Counted from the stretch's first letter, positions 12,948 through 23,277 are shown. The stretch is DNA of 64,000 bases from Microbacterium oxydans (GCF_026559675.1 NZ_CP092891.1:1922001-1986000); one strand, 5' to 3'. Program-made: numbers and translations. The notes: generated by a model from the sequence alone, not told the origin.

Positions 12948-14248
12948 AGCTGAGGCTCCCCCTTCGACGCCTGGTCTTCCTCGTCGCTCTCCTCGGTCAC
13001 GTCGTGCGCCACAGCGGCCTCGTCGTAGAGCTCGAAGTAGCGTGCCGCGGTGTCCATGTCCTTGTCGCCGCGGCCGGAGAGGCAGATGGCGATCAGGCCG
13101 TCCGGACCCAGCTCACGGCCGATGCGCAGCGCGCCGGCGAGGGCGTGCGCCGATTCGATCGCGGGGATGATCCCCTCGGTGCGGCTGAGCAGACGCAGTG
13201 CTTGCATGGCCTCGTCGTCGGTCGCCGGGATGTACTCGGCCCGACCGATGTCGGCGAGCCAGGAGTGCTCGGGTCCGACGCCCGGGTAGTCGAGGCCGGC
13301 GGAGATCGAGTGCGATTCGACCGTCTGCCCGTCTTCGTCCTGGAGCACATAGGTCTTCGCGCCGTGCAGGACGCCGGGGCGCCCGCGTTCGATCGATGCC
13401 GCGTGCTTCTCCGTGTCGACGCCGTCTCCCGCCGCCTCCACGCCGTAGAGCTTGACGCCCTCGTCGTCGAGGAACGCATCGAACATGCCGATGGCGTTGG
13501 AGCCGCCGCCCACGCAGGCGACCACGGCGTCGGGGAGTCGTCCGACCTCGTCGAGCAGCTGTGCGCGAGCCTCTTCGCCGATGATCTTCTGGAAGTCGCG
13601 GACCATCGCGGGGAACGGGTGCGGTCCCGCTGCGGTGCCGAAGATGTAGTTCGTCGTCTCGACAGACGCCACCCAGTCGCGGTACGCGTCGTTGATCGCG
13701 TCCTTGAGCGTGCGCGAGCCCGAGGTGACCGGGATCACCTCGGCGCCGAGAAGGCGCATGCGTGCGACGTTGAGCGCCTGACGCTCGGTGTCGACCTCGC
13801 CCATGTAGATGGTGCACTCCAGCCCGAACAGCGCAGCGGCTGTGGCGGTCGCGACACCGTGCTGTCCTGCACCGGTCTCGGCGATGACCCTGGTCTTGCC
13901 GAGACGCTTGGTGAGCAGTGCCTGTCCGAGCACGTTGTTGATCTTGTGCGATCCCGTGTGGTTCAGGTCTTCCCGCTTGAGGAAGATGCGCGCGCCCCCC
14001 GCATGCTCCGCGAAGCGCGGAACCTCGGTGATCGCGGACGGTCGCCCGGCGTAAGAGCTGAGCAGGTGCGCGAGCTCGGCCCGGAACTCCGGATCGACGA
14101 TCGCCTCCTCGTACGCGACGGTCAACTCGTCGATCGCGGCGATCAGCGACTCGGGCATGAAACGGCCGCCGAAATCGCCGAAGAAGGGGCCGTGCTGATC
14201 GCGCAGGCTCCCTTCGACTCGCTCGGCTCGCTCAGTACGACGCATCAT
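12944..14248 (-). CDS. trpB: Tryptophan synthase beta subunit
   Basis: 434-residue PLP enzyme condensing indole with serine to give tryptophan. It has [16 protein letters not shown] at the N-terminus, the PLP lysine in [16 protein letters not shown], the phosphate-binding glycine loop [14 protein letters not shown], and [14 protein letters not shown]. The first ATG (14246-14248) overlaps the trpC stop by four bases; a second ATG follows immediately and could be used instead. The C-terminal ~25 residues are acidic ([14 protein letters not shown]) and extend past the usual end of the family. Confidence 0.97.
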   Translation of the reverse strand: MMRRTERAERVEGSLRDQHGPFFGDFGGRFMPESLIAAIDELTVAYEEAIVDPEFRAELAHLLSSYAGRPSAITEVPRFAEHAGGARIFLKREDLNHTGSHKINNVLGQALLTKRLGKTRVIAETGAGQHGVATATAAALFGLECTIYMGEVDTERQALNVARMRLLGAEVIPVTSGSRTLKDAINDAYRDWVASVETTNYIFGTAAGPHPFPAMVRDFQKIIGEEARAQLLDEVGRLPDAVVACVGGGSNAIGMFDAFLDDEGVKLYGVEAAGDGVDTEKHAASIERGRPGVLHGAKTYVLQDEDGQTVESHSISAGLDYPGVGPEHSWLADIGRAEYIPATDDEAMQALRLLSRTEGIIPAIESAHALAGALRIGRELGPDGLIAICLSGRGDKDMDTAARYFELYDEAAVAHDVTEESDEEDQASKGEPQL

Positions 14249-15018
14249 GCCTCCAGGAAGCTCTTGAGGGTGGCGACGGGGTCGCCGGTCACGAGTGCCT
14301 CGCCGATCAGGACGACGTCGGCACCCGCAGAGCGGTAGTGCACGACGTCAGCGGGCGTCAGCACCGCGGACTCCGCGATCTTCACCGCTGTGTCGGGGAT
14401 CCGCTCCACCAGGCGCCCGAAGAGGTCGCGGTCGAGTTCGAGGGTCTTGAGGTCGCGGGCGTTCACGCCGATCAGCGGTGCACCGAGGTCGATGGCCGCC
14501 TCGAGCTCCTCGGCGGAATGCGTCTCGACGAGGGGCGTCATGCCCAGTTCGCCGATGAAGCCGAAGAGGTCGCGAAGCACATCGGGCTCGAGACCGGCGA
14601 CGATCAGCAGCACCAGGTCGGCACCGGCCGCCCGTGCTTCGAGCACCTGGTACCGGGTCGCGATGAAGTCCTTGCGCAGCACCGGCAGCGAGACCCGGGC
14701 CGTGACGGCCTCGAGGTCGGCGAGGCTGCCGCCGAAGCGGCGTTCCTCGGTGAGGACGCTGATCGCGGAGGCCCCACCCGTCTCGTAGAGAGACGCCTGG
14801 TGCGCAGGATCGGGGATGTCCGCGAGAGCGCCGCGGGACGGGCTCGCCCGCTTGACCTCGGCGATGATCTTCACCCGGTCGGCGGGTGCCAGGAACGACA
14901 GCGCGTCCTTGGCAGCGGGACGCGCGAGCGCCTCCCGCTCGACGACGGCCAGGGGGCGCGACAGAGCGCGACGCTCAGCGTCTGCGACAGCGCCGGCCGT
15001 CAGGTCGGCGAGGACCAT
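14245..15018 (-). CDS. trpC: Indole-3-glycerol phosphate synthase
   Basis: 257-residue TIM-barrel enzyme that closes the indole ring from CdRP. Motifs are [13 protein letters not shown] (catalytic lysine and phosphate binding), [55 protein letters not shown] and [11 protein letters not shown]. The ATG (15016-15018) shares one base with the stop of the HGxxPAAW gene (TAATG). It is monofunctional here, with no TrpF domain. Confidence 0.97.
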   Translation of the reverse strand: MVLADLTAGAVADAERRALSRPLAVVEREALARPAAKDALSFLAPADRVKIIAEVKRASPSRGALADIPDPAHQASLYETGGASAISVLTEERRFGGSLADLEAVTARVSLPVLRKDFIATRYQVLEARAAGADLVLLIVAGLEPDVLRDLFGFIGELGMTPLVETHSAEELEAAIDLGAPLIGVNARDLKTLELDRDLFGRLVERIPDTAVKIAESAVLTPADVVHYRSAGADVVLIGEALVTGDPVATLKSFLEA

Positions 15019-15248
15019 TAGTGCGCCTTCGGAGCGTACTTCGGACCCTTCACGCCGTAGCCGGCCTTGGAGAGCGCCCAGCCGACGATCGCGCCGATCG
15101 GGATGAGCGCGACCGAGATCACCACGAGGATGGGCTGCTCGAAGCAGAATGCGACGGTGCCGGCGGTCACGCCGACCAGCATGATCACGACGGCGGTCCA
15201 GGCTGCAGGCGAGTGTCCGTGGCCGGGGTCGGCGATCGGGTTGGTCAT
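15018..15248 (-). CDS. HGxxPAAW family small membrane protein
   Basis: 76 residues with the family motif HGHSPAAW at residues 10-17 and two hydrophobic helices (about 18-36 and 42-60) followed by a basic tail (KAGYGVKGPKYAPKAH). This family is almost always found next to trpC in Actinobacteria, but no biochemical role is known to me. The one-base overlap with trpC, and the gene 48 bases upstream that encodes another Trp-locus membrane protein, suggest a linked role such as metabolite transport or a membrane scaffold. That is inference from position alone. Confidence 0.85.
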   Translation of the reverse strand: MTNPIADPGHGHSPAAWTAVVIMLVGVTAGTVAFCFEQPILVVISVALIPIGAIVGWALSKAGYGVKGPKYAPKAH

Positions 15249-15295
15249 GTTCTCCTCCGGGGGACGACGTGCAGTTCGGAATCAGTCTATCGGGG

Positions 15296-15883
15296 TCAGC
15301 GCGTCGGATCGGTTCCCCGGGACAGCTCGTCCCAGGAATCGACGGCGTCGACGGGTCCGTCGTGGACCACGGCGGCCTGGTCGGTGCGATACCGCCGTCC
15401 GCCGGCCTTCCATCCACGCCAGGTCACCAGCACCACGATCGATGCGGCGAGCAGGATCACCCAGCCGACCAGTGCGATGTACGGCCAGGCGGACGGCACG
15501 ATGCGTGTCACGACCTCGTGCACCGCATCGCCGCCGGCGAGACCCGTCACCTCGGTCACGGTCGCCGCGACGGCACCGAAGGGCTCGGACAGCAGCAGCT
15601 GAAGCGTCGACCAGCCGAGGAACAGGGCGGTCGCCCCGGCGAGCACGCCGAACACGACGCGCACGGCCTTGCCCGCGATCGCGAGCGCGGCGCCCAGCGC
15701 CAGGACCGCGAGGCTGAGCGGGGCGAGCAGCACGAGTGCGGAGGCGCCGGGCACCAGGATCGCCTCACCGGCATCGGCGCGCTCGACCGTCAACCAGGTC
15801 TGGGTGGACGAGATGATGCCGATCGCACCGGCGAGGAGGAATCCGGAGACGGACAGCGAACGGCCGCGCTGTGCGAAGGTCAT
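15296..15883 (-). CDS. Trp-locus membrane protein (Trp_oprn_chp family)
   Basis: 195 residues with four predicted transmembrane helices: about residues 14-30 ([17 protein letters not shown]), 50-70, 75-98 and 130-160. The pattern SSTQTWLTV just after the first helix is typical of the TIGR02234-like actinobacterial Trp operon family (Rv1610 in M. tuberculosis). Function is not established. The ATG overlaps the hisI stop by four bases, so it is coupled directly to hisI. In M. tuberculosis trpE precedes this gene; here no trpE is present. Confidence 0.82.
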   Translation of the reverse strand: MTFAQRGRSLSVSGFLLAGAIGIISSTQTWLTVERADAGEAILVPGASALVLLAPLSLAVLALGAALAIAGKAVRVVFGVLAGATALFLGWSTLQLLLSEPFGAVAATVTEVTGLAGGDAVHEVVTRIVPSAWPYIALVGWVILLAASIVVLVTWRGWKAGGRRYRTDQAAVVHDGPVDAVDSWDELSRGTDPTR

Positions 15884-16287
15884 GGCTGATCCGTCCCGGC
15901 GATGGCCTCGAGATCGTTGGTGTCGAAACAGGTGCGGGTGCCGGTGTGGCATGCGGGACCGGTCTGCGCCACGAGCAGCAGGATAGCGTCGCCGTCGCAG
16001 TCGAGTCGCGCCTCGTGCACGACCTGGATGTGCCCGGAGGTGTCGCCCTTGCGCCAGTACTCGCGGCGTGACCTCGACCAATAGGTCGCACGTCCCGAGG
16101 TCAGCGTGCGGCGCAGCGCCTCCGCATCCACCCAGGCGAGCATGAGCACTTCGCGGGTGTCCCACTGCTGCACGATCACGGGCGCGAGGCCGTCCGCGTT
16201 GAAGGCGACCTGCGCGATGCGCTCCTCCACGGAGGAGCCGTGCGCCACCGTCCGGTCGAGGCCGTCTGCACCATCTGCGGCGTTCAT
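15880..16287 (-). CDS. hisI: Phosphoribosyl-AMP cyclohydrolase
   Basis: 135-residue zinc enzyme that opens the purine ring of PR-AMP in the third step of histidine synthesis. It has [35 protein letters not shown], and the zinc ligands in [14 protein letters not shown], together with the D-rich [12 protein letters not shown]. Length is normal for a HisI without a fused HisE; hisE is a separate gene at 17926. The ATG overlaps the hisF stop by four bases. Confidence 0.96.
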   Translation of the reverse strand: MNAADGADGLDRTVAHGSSVEERIAQVAFNADGLAPVIVQQWDTREVLMLAWVDAEALRRTLTSGRATYWSRSRREYWRKGDTSGHIQVVHEARLDCDGDAILLLVAQTGPACHTGTRTCFDTNDLEAIAGTDQP

Positions 16288-17045
16288 CGTACGAGCACTC
16301 CCTCCGCGCGCAGCGCGTCCTTGACGTCGCCGACGGTGAGCGCGCCGGTGTGGAAGACGCTCGCGGCCAGGACCGCATCCGCGCCCGCCTTGATGGCCGG
16401 AGCGAAGTCGGAGGCCTGTCCTGCGCCGCCGGAGGCGATGACGGGGACGGATGCCACCTCTCGCATCAGACCGACGAGTTCGAGATCGAAACCGTCCCTG
16501 GTGCCGTCGGCGTCGATCGAGTTCACGAGCAGCTCGCCGGCACCGCGCTCGACCGCCTCGCGCGCCCAGTCCAGGGCATCGAGGGTCGTCTGCGTGCGGC
16601 CGCCGTGCGTGGTGACCACGAAACCGGAGGACGTCGTCGGGGCGCGCTTCACATCGAGCGACAGGACGAGCACCTGCGCGCCGAAGCGGTCCGCGATCTC
16701 TCCGAGCAGCTCCGGACGCGCGATCGCGGCGGAGTTGACGCCCACCTTGTCCGCGCCGACAGAAAGCAGCCGGGCGACGTCGTCGACCGTGCGCACTCCC
16801 CCGCCGACCGTCAGCGGCACGAAGACCTGCTCCGCGGTGCGCTGCACCACGTCATAGGTCGTGGCGCGCGCATCCACGGTGGCCGTGACGTCGAGGAACG
16901 TGATCTCGTCCGCGCCCTGGGCGGCGTAGTGCCGTGCCAGTTCGACGGGATCGCCCATGTCGCGGAGGTTCTCGAAGTTCACGCCCTTGACGACGCGGCC
17001 GTCGGCCACGTCGAGGCACGGGATGACCCGACAGGCGAGGGCCAT
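16284..17045 (-). CDS. hisF: Imidazole glycerol phosphate synthase, cyclase subunit
   Basis: 253-residue (beta-alpha)8 barrel that uses ammonia from HisH to make imidazole-glycerol phosphate and AICAR. Visible are [20 protein letters not shown] (catalytic Asp near residue 11), [33 protein letters not shown], the second catalytic Asp in LSLDVKR, and [14 protein letters not shown] at the phosphate site. The ATG (17043-17045) shares one base with the hisG stop. hisH and hisA are not in the window. Confidence 0.97.
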   Translation of the reverse strand: MALACRVIPCLDVADGRVVKGVNFENLRDMGDPVELARHYAAQGADEITFLDVTATVDARATTYDVVQRTAEQVFVPLTVGGGVRTVDDVARLLSVGADKVGVNSAAIARPELLGEIADRFGAQVLVLSLDVKRAPTTSSGFVVTTHGGRTQTTLDALDWAREAVERGAGELLVNSIDADGTRDGFDLELVGLMREVASVPVIASGGAGQASDFAPAIKAGADAVLAASVFHTGALTVGDVKDALRAEGVLVR

Positions 17046-17887
17046 CAGAGCCTCGCGTTGTGGATGGCCGTGACCAGGATCGCCCGCGCGCCCAGGGCGT
17101 AGAGCGCATCCATCACGGGATTGACGCGCGAACGCGCCACCATGACCCGCACCGCGACCCATTCGGGATCGCGCAGCGGCGAGACGGTCGGCGACTCGAC
17201 GCCGCCGGCGATCTTCACGGCATCGTCGAGGAGGGCGACCGGGAGGTCGTAGTCGATCATCACGAAGCGACGGGCGACCATCACGCCACGCAGGCGACGG
17301 AGGAGCGTGTCGGCACCCTCGGCATCGACCGGGCCGGCGATCAGCACGGCCTCCGACTCCAGGATGACCGGGCCGAACACCTCGAGCCCCGCCTGACGGA
17401 GCGTGGTGCCGGTCTCGACGACGTCGGCGACCGCATCGGCGACGCCCAGGCGGACGGCGGACTCCACGGCACCGTCGAGAGGCACCAGGTCGACCGCGAT
17501 GTCGCGCTCGTCGAGGAATGCATCCACCAGACCCGGGTACGAGGTGGCGATGCGCAGCCCGTCGAGCTCGCTCACATCGGTGTAGCGGCCGGTCGGCGCG
17601 GCGAACCGGAACGTCGACCCGGCGAAGCCGAGGGCCTCGATCTCGCGCGCACCGGGCATCCGGGCGTCGAGCAGGAGGTCCCGTCCGGTGATCCCCACGT
17701 CGATGGCGCCGGAGCCCACGTAGGTGGCGATGTCCTTGGGACGGAGGAAGAAGAACTCGACGTCGTTCTCGGCGTCGATGACGTGCAGGGTCTTGGGATC
17801 GCGTCGACCGGCGTAGCCCGCCTCGGCGAGCATGTCGGCGGCGGTCTCGGAGAGCGAGCCCTTATTGGGAACAGCGATGCGCAGCAT
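17045..17887 (-). CDS. hisG: ATP phosphoribosyltransferase, long form
   Basis: 280 residues, the long HisG type with its own C-terminal regulatory domain, so no HisZ partner is expected. It joins ATP and PRPP in the first committed step of histidine synthesis and in this class is inhibited by histidine. Motifs: [56 protein letters not shown], and [18 protein letters not shown] at the PRPP site. It follows hisE by 38 bases and is followed by hisF with a one-base overlap. Confidence 0.97.
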   Translation of the reverse strand: MLRIAVPNKGSLSETAADMLAEAGYAGRRDPKTLHVIDAENDVEFFFLRPKDIATYVGSGAIDVGITGRDLLLDARMPGAREIEALGFAGSTFRFAAPTGRYTDVSELDGLRIATSYPGLVDAFLDERDIAVDLVPLDGAVESAVRLGVADAVADVVETGTTLRQAGLEVFGPVILESEAVLIAGPVDAEGADTLLRRLRGVMVARRFVMIDYDLPVALLDDAVKIAGGVESPTVSPLRDPEWVAVRVMVARSRVNPVMDALYALGARAILVTAIHNARL

Positions 17888-17925
17888 GGATGGCTTTCAG
17901 TTCGAGAGGAGAGGAACGGAGCGCA

Positions 17926-18189
17926 TCACAGATGTCGGTAGACGTCCTGCAGGCTGAGACCCTTCGCGATCATCATGACCTGGAGGTGGTAGAGCAGCTG
18001 CGAGATCTCCTCGGCAGCGGCCTCCTGGGACTCGTACTCGGACGCCATCCACACCTCGGCGGCCTCTTCGACGATCTTCTTGCCGATCGTGTGCACGCCG
18101 CCGTCGAGCTCGGCGACCGTGCCCGATCCCTCAGGACGGGTCTCGGCCTTGACGCTGAGCTCGGCGAACAGCTCGTCGAAAGTCTTCAC
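17926..18189 (-). CDS. hisE: Phosphoribosyl-ATP pyrophosphatase
   Basis: 87-residue all-helical MazG-like enzyme that hydrolyses PR-ATP to PR-AMP. Key features are [36 protein letters not shown] with the acidic metal-binding helix, and [20 protein letters not shown]. The GTG start overlaps the rpe stop by four bases (GTGA). A TAGCCT box within the end of rpe lies exactly six bases before the GTG, so the his genes may also start from their own promoter here. Confidence 0.96.
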   Translation of the reverse strand: MKTFDELFAELSVKAETRPEGSGTVAELDGGVHTIGKKIVEEAAEVWMASEYESQEAAAEEISQLLYHLQVMMIAKGLSLQDVYRHL

Positions 18190-18866
18190 GGTTCCAGGCT
18201 AGCGGCTCGCGCGAGGTCTCTGAGCCGGGTGACGGCCGCCTCGACGTCATCGGCGCCATACACGGCGGACCCGGCCACGAACGTGTCGGCTCCGGCGGCG
18301 GCGGCGAGCTCGATCGTGGAGTCCGAGATCCCCCCGTCCACCTGGAGCCAGATCTGCGATCCGCGTCGACGCGCCTCGTCCGCGAGCGCACGGAGCTTCG
18401 GCATCATCTCGGGCATGAAGCTCTGTCCGCCGAAGCCCGGCTCGACCGTCATCACGAGGATCTGGTCGAACTCGTCGAGCACGTCGTACAGGCCCTCCAC
18501 CGGGGTCCCCGGCTTGACCGCCACCCCGGCACGGGATCCGATGTCGCGCAGTCGCCGGGCGAGGGAGATCGGATCCGCGGCCGCCTCGAGGTGGAACGTG
18601 ACGCTGGCCGCGCCGAGCTCGGCGTAGCCGGGAGCCCACCGCTCCGGGTCCGTGATCATCAGGTGGACGTCGAGCGGGATCGGGCTCGTCGCCTGGATCC
18701 GCTCGACCATCTGCGGGCCGAACGTCAGGTTCGGGACGAAATGGTTGTCCATCACGTCGACGTGCGCGAAGTCGGCCGTCGCGATCCGGGCGAGATCCGC
18801 CTGCATGTTCACGAAGTCGGCGGCGAGGATGCTCGGGTTGATGCGCGGGGCGCGGGGCAGTTCCAC
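18186..18866 (-). CDS. rpe: Ribulose-phosphate 3-epimerase
   Basis: 226-residue TIM barrel interconverting ribulose 5-phosphate and xylulose 5-phosphate in the pentose phosphate pathway. It has [27 protein letters not shown] with metal-binding His and Asp, [25 protein letters not shown] and [31 protein letters not shown]. The GTG at 18864-18866 begins just upstream of the conserved [10 protein letters not shown] and five bases past the rsmB stop. Longer upstream extensions would overlap rsmB and are rejected. Confidence 0.97.
   Translation of the reverse strand: MELPRAPRINPSILAADFVNMQADLARIATADFAHVDVMDNHFVPNLTFGPQMVERIQATSPIPLDVHLMITDPERWAPGYAELGAASVTFHLEAAADPISLARRLRDIGSRAGVAVKPGTPVEGLYDVLDEFDQILVMTVEPGFGGQSFMPEMMPKLRALADEARRRGSQIWLQVDGGISDSTIELAAAAGADTFVAGSAVYGADDVEAAVTRLRDLARAASLEP
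18196..18201 (-). promoter_or_regulatory. Possible internal -10 box for leaderless hisE
   Basis: Minus-strand TAGCCT is separated from the hisE GTG by six bases (GGAACC). It lies within the last codons of rpe, so coding constraint could also explain it. Confidence 0.35.
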
Positions 18867-18870
18867 GGTC

Positions 18871-20367
18871 CTAGTCTTCCTTCCCAGAGGTGTTCGTCGT
18901 TCCGGTGCGCTGCAGGAGTGCGAGGAACATGGCGTCGGTGCCGTGACGGTGCGGCCAGAGCTGCGCGCTGCCCGAGCTCGATCGGCCCTCTTCCGCGAGA
19001 TCGATCGGAGACACCGCGACGTCGGCGACGGCCTGACGTGCGTCGAGCTCCACGATGTCGGAGCGCCCGCGCAGCACCTCCTGCACGACGCCGGTGGTCT
19101 CGGCGAGATGGGGCGAGCAGGTGACGTAGGCGACGATGCCGCCCGGAGCCAGCGCCTCCAGCGCGGCCGAGAGCAGCTCGACCTGCAGCGGCACCAGCTC
19201 TGCGACGTCAGCCGGCGACTTCCGCCACCGCGCCTCGGGGCGGCGGCGGAGCGCCCCCAGTCCGGTGCACGGCGCATCGACCAGGATCCGATCGAACTCG
19301 CCGGGGCGGGCGGCGGCGAGCTCACGGCCGTCCTCCTCGTGCACGACGACCTCGCCCGGCACCGCCCGCAGAGCCTTGCGCACCAGGCGCGCGCGCACCG
19401 GCACGACCTCGTTGGCCTCCAGGGTGACGCCGTGCTCCCGGGCGACCGCCGCCAGGAGCGCCGTCTTCCCGCCGGGACCGGCGCACAGATCGAGCCACCG
19501 CTCCCCCTCGGCGATCGGAGCCGCACCGGCCAGGGCGAGAGCGACGAGCTGCGAGCCCTCGTCCTGCACGCGGACGGTGCCGCCCGACGCCTCGACGGAT
19601 CGACGCGGATCGCCACCGGGCGATGCGAAGGCCGTCGGCGCGTACGGGAGGTGCGGCTCGCCGGGCTCCGCGAGCCCCGGGAGCGCCACGAGGGTGACCT
19701 CCGGCGAGGCGTTGTCGGCTTCGAGGAGGGCATCGAGCTCCTCACCGCGCCCCTCCGCCGCCAGGGCCCGACGGAGCGCTCGGATCACCCACACCGGGTG
19801 GGCCGACCGCAGCGCCAGACGCTCGTCGTCGGACCGCGCCTCCTCTTCGATGCGCTCCTGCCACGCCTCGCCCGAATCCCGGGTGATGCGCCGGAGGACC
19901 GCATTCGCGAAGCTCGACGCGCCGCGACCGGCCGCCGTGGCCACGAGGTTCACGGACTCGTTCACCGCGGCGTGGGAGGCCACCCGCGTCGCGAGGAGCT
20001 GATGGACGGCGAGTCGCAGGGCATCGAGCACGGCGGGATCGATGCTGTCGGCCGAGCGATCGGCTGCGGCGGCGATGATCGCGTCGTAGGTGCCGAGCCG
20101 ACGCAGGGTGCCGTACGTGAGCTCGGTCGCGAGAGCCGCGTCCTGCGGACCGAGTCGGGCCTCGGCGATCGCCGTCGGGAGCACGAGGTTGGCGTAGGCA
20201 TCGGTCTCCGACACCGCGCGCAGCACGTCGTACGCGACTCGCCTCGCGGGCTGCACCGTGCGTGTGGGCCCGCGCTGTCCCGCGCGGCTCCCGTCGCCCG
20301 AAGGCCGACCGGATGAGCGTCGACCGTGCGGCTGCGGCGACCGGCGGCCGCGTGCGTCGTCGCTCAT
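18871..20367 (-). CDS. rsmB: 16S rRNA (cytosine-967 C5)-methyltransferase (RsmB/Fmu)
   Basis: About 498 residues. A basic, low-complexity N-terminus of ~50 residues is followed by an RNA-binding NusB-like domain (about 50-190: ARRVAYDVLRAV, AFVNAVLRRI-like) and an SAM-dependent methyltransferase domain. SAM motif I is DLCAGPGGKTALLAAVA. The two catalytic cysteines of m5C enzymes sit in VDAPCTGLGALRRRPEARWR and YVTCSPHLAET. The ATG overlaps the fmt stop by four bases. The fmt-rsmB-rpe order is conserved in many Actinobacteria. Confidence 0.94.
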   Translation of the reverse strand: MSDDARGRRSPQPHGRRSSGRPSGDGSRAGQRGPTRTVQPARRVAYDVLRAVSETDAYANLVLPTAIAEARLGPQDAALATELTYGTLRRLGTYDAIIAAAADRSADSIDPAVLDALRLAVHQLLATRVASHAAVNESVNLVATAAGRGASSFANAVLRRITRDSGEAWQERIEEEARSDDERLALRSAHPVWVIRALRRALAAEGRGEELDALLEADNASPEVTLVALPGLAEPGEPHLPYAPTAFASPGGDPRRSVEASGGTVRVQDEGSQLVALALAGAAPIAEGERWLDLCAGPGGKTALLAAVAREHGVTLEANEVVPVRARLVRKALRAVPGEVVVHEEDGRELAAARPGEFDRILVDAPCTGLGALRRRPEARWRKSPADVAELVPLQVELLSAALEALAPGGIVAYVTCSPHLAETTGVVQEVLRGRSDIVELDARQAVADVAVSPIDLAEEGRSSSGSAQLWPHRHGTDAMFLALLQRTGTTNTSGKED

Positions 20368-21284
20368 GAGCCGGCCTGCAGCTCGTCGCCGCCGCGCTGT
20401 CCGCGCCACCAGTCGACCGCGTTCATCGCGCCCTTTCCGGCGGGCTGGACCCGCGTGACCGCCAGCGGCGTGGAGCCTGTGCCGATGTGCAAGGCCGACT
20501 TGGTACCGCGGAATCGCCCGGGTGCCAGCGGCTCCGCGTCTGCAGCGGGGACGGCCTCCAGCACCTTGAAGGGCTGTCCGTCCACGGTGGTGTGCGCACC
20601 CGGCTCCGGGGTCACACCACGGAAGCGTGCGAACACGGTCTCGACGGGCTCGTGCCAGTCCAGCAGACCGTCAGGAAGCGTGAGCTTGGCCGCGAAGCTC
20701 GGCTCGCCCTCCTGCGGACGTGCCGTGGCCGTGCCGTCCGCGATCGCTGCGACGACCTCCGCGGTGAGCTCGGCGCCATCCTGGGCGAGCACCTCGAGCG
20801 CCTCGCCGGCCGTCGCGGTCGCGGGGACCTCGATCTCCCGGAGCGCGAAGACGTCGCCGGCATCGAGTTCCGGAACGAGCTGGAACACGCTCGCCCCGAG
20901 CACCCGGTCGCCGGCGATCAGCGCGCGCTGCACGGGGGCGGCGCCGCGCCAGGCCGGCAGCAGCGAGAAGTGCAGGTTGATCCATCCGGACCTCGGCGCG
21001 GAGAGCAGCGGCTCGCGCACCAGTCCGCCGTAGGCGACGATGACCCCGAGGTCGACCTGGAGGGCGGAGATCTCGGCGGTCGCGGCGTCGTCGAGGCGCG
21101 CGGCCTTGATGACCGGGAGACCGAGCTCGACCGCCGCCTGAGCGACCGGAGAGGGCGTGAGCACACGCTTCCGTCCGAGCGGGGCATCGGGCCGCGTGAC
21201 GACCGCGGCGATCTCGTGGGAGGTCGCCAGACGGCGGAGGGTGGGCACGGCAGCAGCGGGTGTGCCGGCGAAGACGAGGCGCAT
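20364..21284 (-). CDS. fmt: Methionyl-tRNA formyltransferase
   Basis: 306 residues; formylates initiator Met-tRNA using 10-formyl-tetrahydrofolate. N-terminal Rossmann domain with RLVFAGTPAAAVPTL, then the formyltransferase signature NLHFSLLPAWRGAAPVQRAL containing the catalytic Asn-His, and the later ELDAGDVF with the catalytic Asp. The C-terminal OB-like domain binds tRNA. It lies 18 bases after priA and is coupled to rsmB. Confidence 0.97.
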   Translation of the reverse strand: MRLVFAGTPAAAVPTLRRLATSHEIAAVVTRPDAPLGRKRVLTPSPVAQAAVELGLPVIKAARLDDAATAEISALQVDLGVIVAYGGLVREPLLSAPRSGWINLHFSLLPAWRGAAPVQRALIAGDRVLGASVFQLVPELDAGDVFALREIEVPATATAGEALEVLAQDGAELTAEVVAAIADGTATARPQEGEPSFAAKLTLPDGLLDWHEPVETVFARFRGVTPEPGAHTTVDGQPFKVLEAVPAADAEPLAPGRFRGTKSALHIGTGSTPLAVTRVQPAGKGAMNAVDWWRGQRGGDELQAGS

Positions 21285-21302
21285 GAAGGTTCTCCGGAAG
21301 GG

Positions 21303-23261
21303 TCAGAGCTCTGGTTCGAGGATATCGAGGCGGACGGAGAGCGTGCTCTTGGTGGCACGGCCCTTCCCCCGGCGCCCGCTCACGGCCTCGGCGACCACGG
21401 CGGCGCGCAGAGCGGTCGCCACCCGGGTGCCGGCGCCGTAGTCGAAGCGGACGAGGGCGCGCACGCGGGGCGGAATGTCGTCGGACTCCACGGGGACCGG
21501 ACCCAGCACGGCATCGCCCGGCAGGGCGAGTTCCGTGAGCGCGGCGAGGGCCCGGCCGACGGCGGGCACCGAGCCCTGGACCAGGGCCACACGGGTCGTC
21601 GGCGGCATGTGCAGGGGCGCCCTGCTCTCGAGCTCGGAGCGCGCGTGGCCGGCCTGGTTCCACGTGGCCAGCGCTTTCGCCGCCGCACCGTTCACCCCGA
21701 CGAGGTGGATGGGCGCCCCGGGCGCCGCGAGAGCCGCGGCGTTCGACCACCAGCGCAGGCAGGACTCCGCGATGCGGAGGTCGGGCGCCTGGAGCATGCG
21801 GGGGCCGTCGAGCAGAACGACAGCGCGGTAGCCGCCGTCGGCGATCGGCTCGGCGCCGCGTGTCGCCACGACGAGTGCGGGTTTCGCGTCGACCCGCTCG
21901 ACCGGGTGCGCGCTGTCCGCGACGATCACCCGCACGCCCGGGAACGCGCGTCCGAGCTCGTCGGCGGTGCGTTCGCTCCCGGACGAGGCGAGGCGCAGCT
22001 TCGTGGAGGAGCAGGCGGGGCACGTCCAGGCGCTCGCCCCACGACCGCACCATCCGCAGACGGGAACGGCACCGCGATGCCGCGCGCCCAGGGGGCCGCC
22101 GCAGTGCGGACAGCGAGCCGGAGCGCGACACTCCGCACAGACGAGGGACGGGGAGAAACCGGGACGCGAGACCTGCACCAGCACGGGCCCCTCGGCCGCG
22201 GCGTTGCGTGCGGCGAGGAACGCGGAAGAGGGCATCCGCTGCGCGGTCGGCTGCTCCATCTCCTGCGGCGTGCTGAGGACGACGCGAGGGAGCACACGAC
22301 GGACGGCGGTGATGTCCTGCAGCCAGCCGAGGACCACGAGCCGCTCCACATCGGTGGTGCGGGTGTGCCCGGCGAACACGAGCGCCGACCCCTCGAGCTC
22401 CCGCCGCACGAGCGCGGCGTCGCGGGCGTTGACGTAGGGGGCCAGCGGCTCGCCCAGCAGCGGATCGCCGTCGTCCCAGATCGCGACGAGACCGGCCACG
22501 ACGGGCGCATAGACGGCGGAGCGGTTGCCCACGACGATGCAGGGGACGTCCTCGAGTGTGCGGAGGAACGCGCGATACCGGTCCGGGTTCGTCTGTCGCG
22601 AGTCGTGGCGTACGACCGCATCGGCGGGCACGAGCGTGTCGAGGGCCGCGAGCAGTCGATCGAGATCGCGATGGTCGGGCACGATGAGGATCGACGACTT
22701 CCCGGCGGTGAGCATCCGCGCGGCCGCCGCGGCCAGCAGTCGCGCCCATCCCTGGACGCCGTCGACGAGCTGAGGAACGGCTTCCACCGCCGCGCGGCCA
22801 CCCTCGTCGAGGACCGCACCGAGACCGTCGTAGAGCGCGACGACCTCGTCCGCCACGGACTGCGCCTCGGGAGTCGGCGTCGCGGTCGGCGTATCGGCGG
22901 TCCACGCCTTCTCGACGCGCACCTGTCGCTTCGGGATCACGAGACGCAGCACGTCCGAGGCCGATCCCGCGGCGCGATCGGCGACGCGACGTGCGAGCGT
23001 ATGCAGGCGCTCCGGCAGCACCGGGACCGGCGACACCACGCTCTCCACCTCGGAGAGCGGGCGGTCGGCGTCGTCCTCGGTGTCGATCTCGACGACATAG
23101 CCGTCGATCACGCGCCCGACCGTGCGGAGGGGCACCCGGACGCGGACGCCCAGGGGGACGTCGCCGAGCTCGGCGGGCAGCGCGTAGTCGAAGAGTCGAT
23201 CGAGCTGCGGCAGGGGTGAGTCGAGGAGCACGCGCGCGATGCGCCGGCTCTCCGGAGGCAT
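21303..23261 (-). CDS. priA: Primosomal protein N' (PriA), actinobacterial form without an intact helicase P-loop
   Basis: About 652 residues. The N-terminal DNA-binding domain has RVLLDSPLPQLDRLFDYALP and GVRVRVPLRTVGRVIDGYVV. The middle region corresponds to helicase motifs but no GxGKT is present (only ARMLTAGKSSILIVPD) and the DEAH position reads AIWDDGD. Zinc-binding cysteines are kept in CAECRAPARCPHCGGPLG and CGWCGRGASAWTCPACSS. Loss of the helicase residues is a known trait of actinobacterial PriA, so it probably acts in replisome loading at forks without unwinding. The ATG at 23259-23261 is chosen over upstream frames that overlap metK. Confidence 0.9.
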   Translation of the reverse strand: MPPESRRIARVLLDSPLPQLDRLFDYALPAELGDVPLGVRVRVPLRTVGRVIDGYVVEIDTEDDADRPLSEVESVVSPVPVLPERLHTLARRVADRAAGSASDVLRLVIPKRQVRVEKAWTADTPTATPTPEAQSVADEVVALYDGLGAVLDEGGRAAVEAVPQLVDGVQGWARLLAAAAARMLTAGKSSILIVPDHRDLDRLLAALDTLVPADAVVRHDSRQTNPDRYRAFLRTLEDVPCIVVGNRSAVYAPVVAGLVAIWDDGDPLLGEPLAPYVNARDAALVRRELEGSALVFAGHTRTTDVERLVVLGWLQDITAVRRVLPRVVLSTPQEMEQPTAQRMPSSAFLAARNAAAEGPVLVQVSRPGFSPSLVCAECRAPARCPHCGGPLGARHRGAVPVCGWCGRGASAWTCPACSSTKLRLASSGSERTADELGRAFPGVRVIVADSAHPVERVDAKPALVVATRGAEPIADGGYRAVVLLDGPRMLQAPDLRIAESCLRWWSNAAALAAPGAPIHLVGVNGAAAKALATWNQAGHARSELESRAPLHMPPTTRVALVQGSVPAVGRALAALTELALPGDAVLGPVPVESDDIPPRVRALVRFDYGAGTRVATALRAAVVAEAVSGRRGKGRATKSTLSVRLDILEPEL

Positions 23262-23277
23262 CAGGACCGCGGTCCCA

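Noticed and set aside
21303..23261. priA as a broken helicase gene
   Set aside because: The frame is intact and zinc cysteines are kept. Lack of helicase motifs is normal for actinobacterial PriA.
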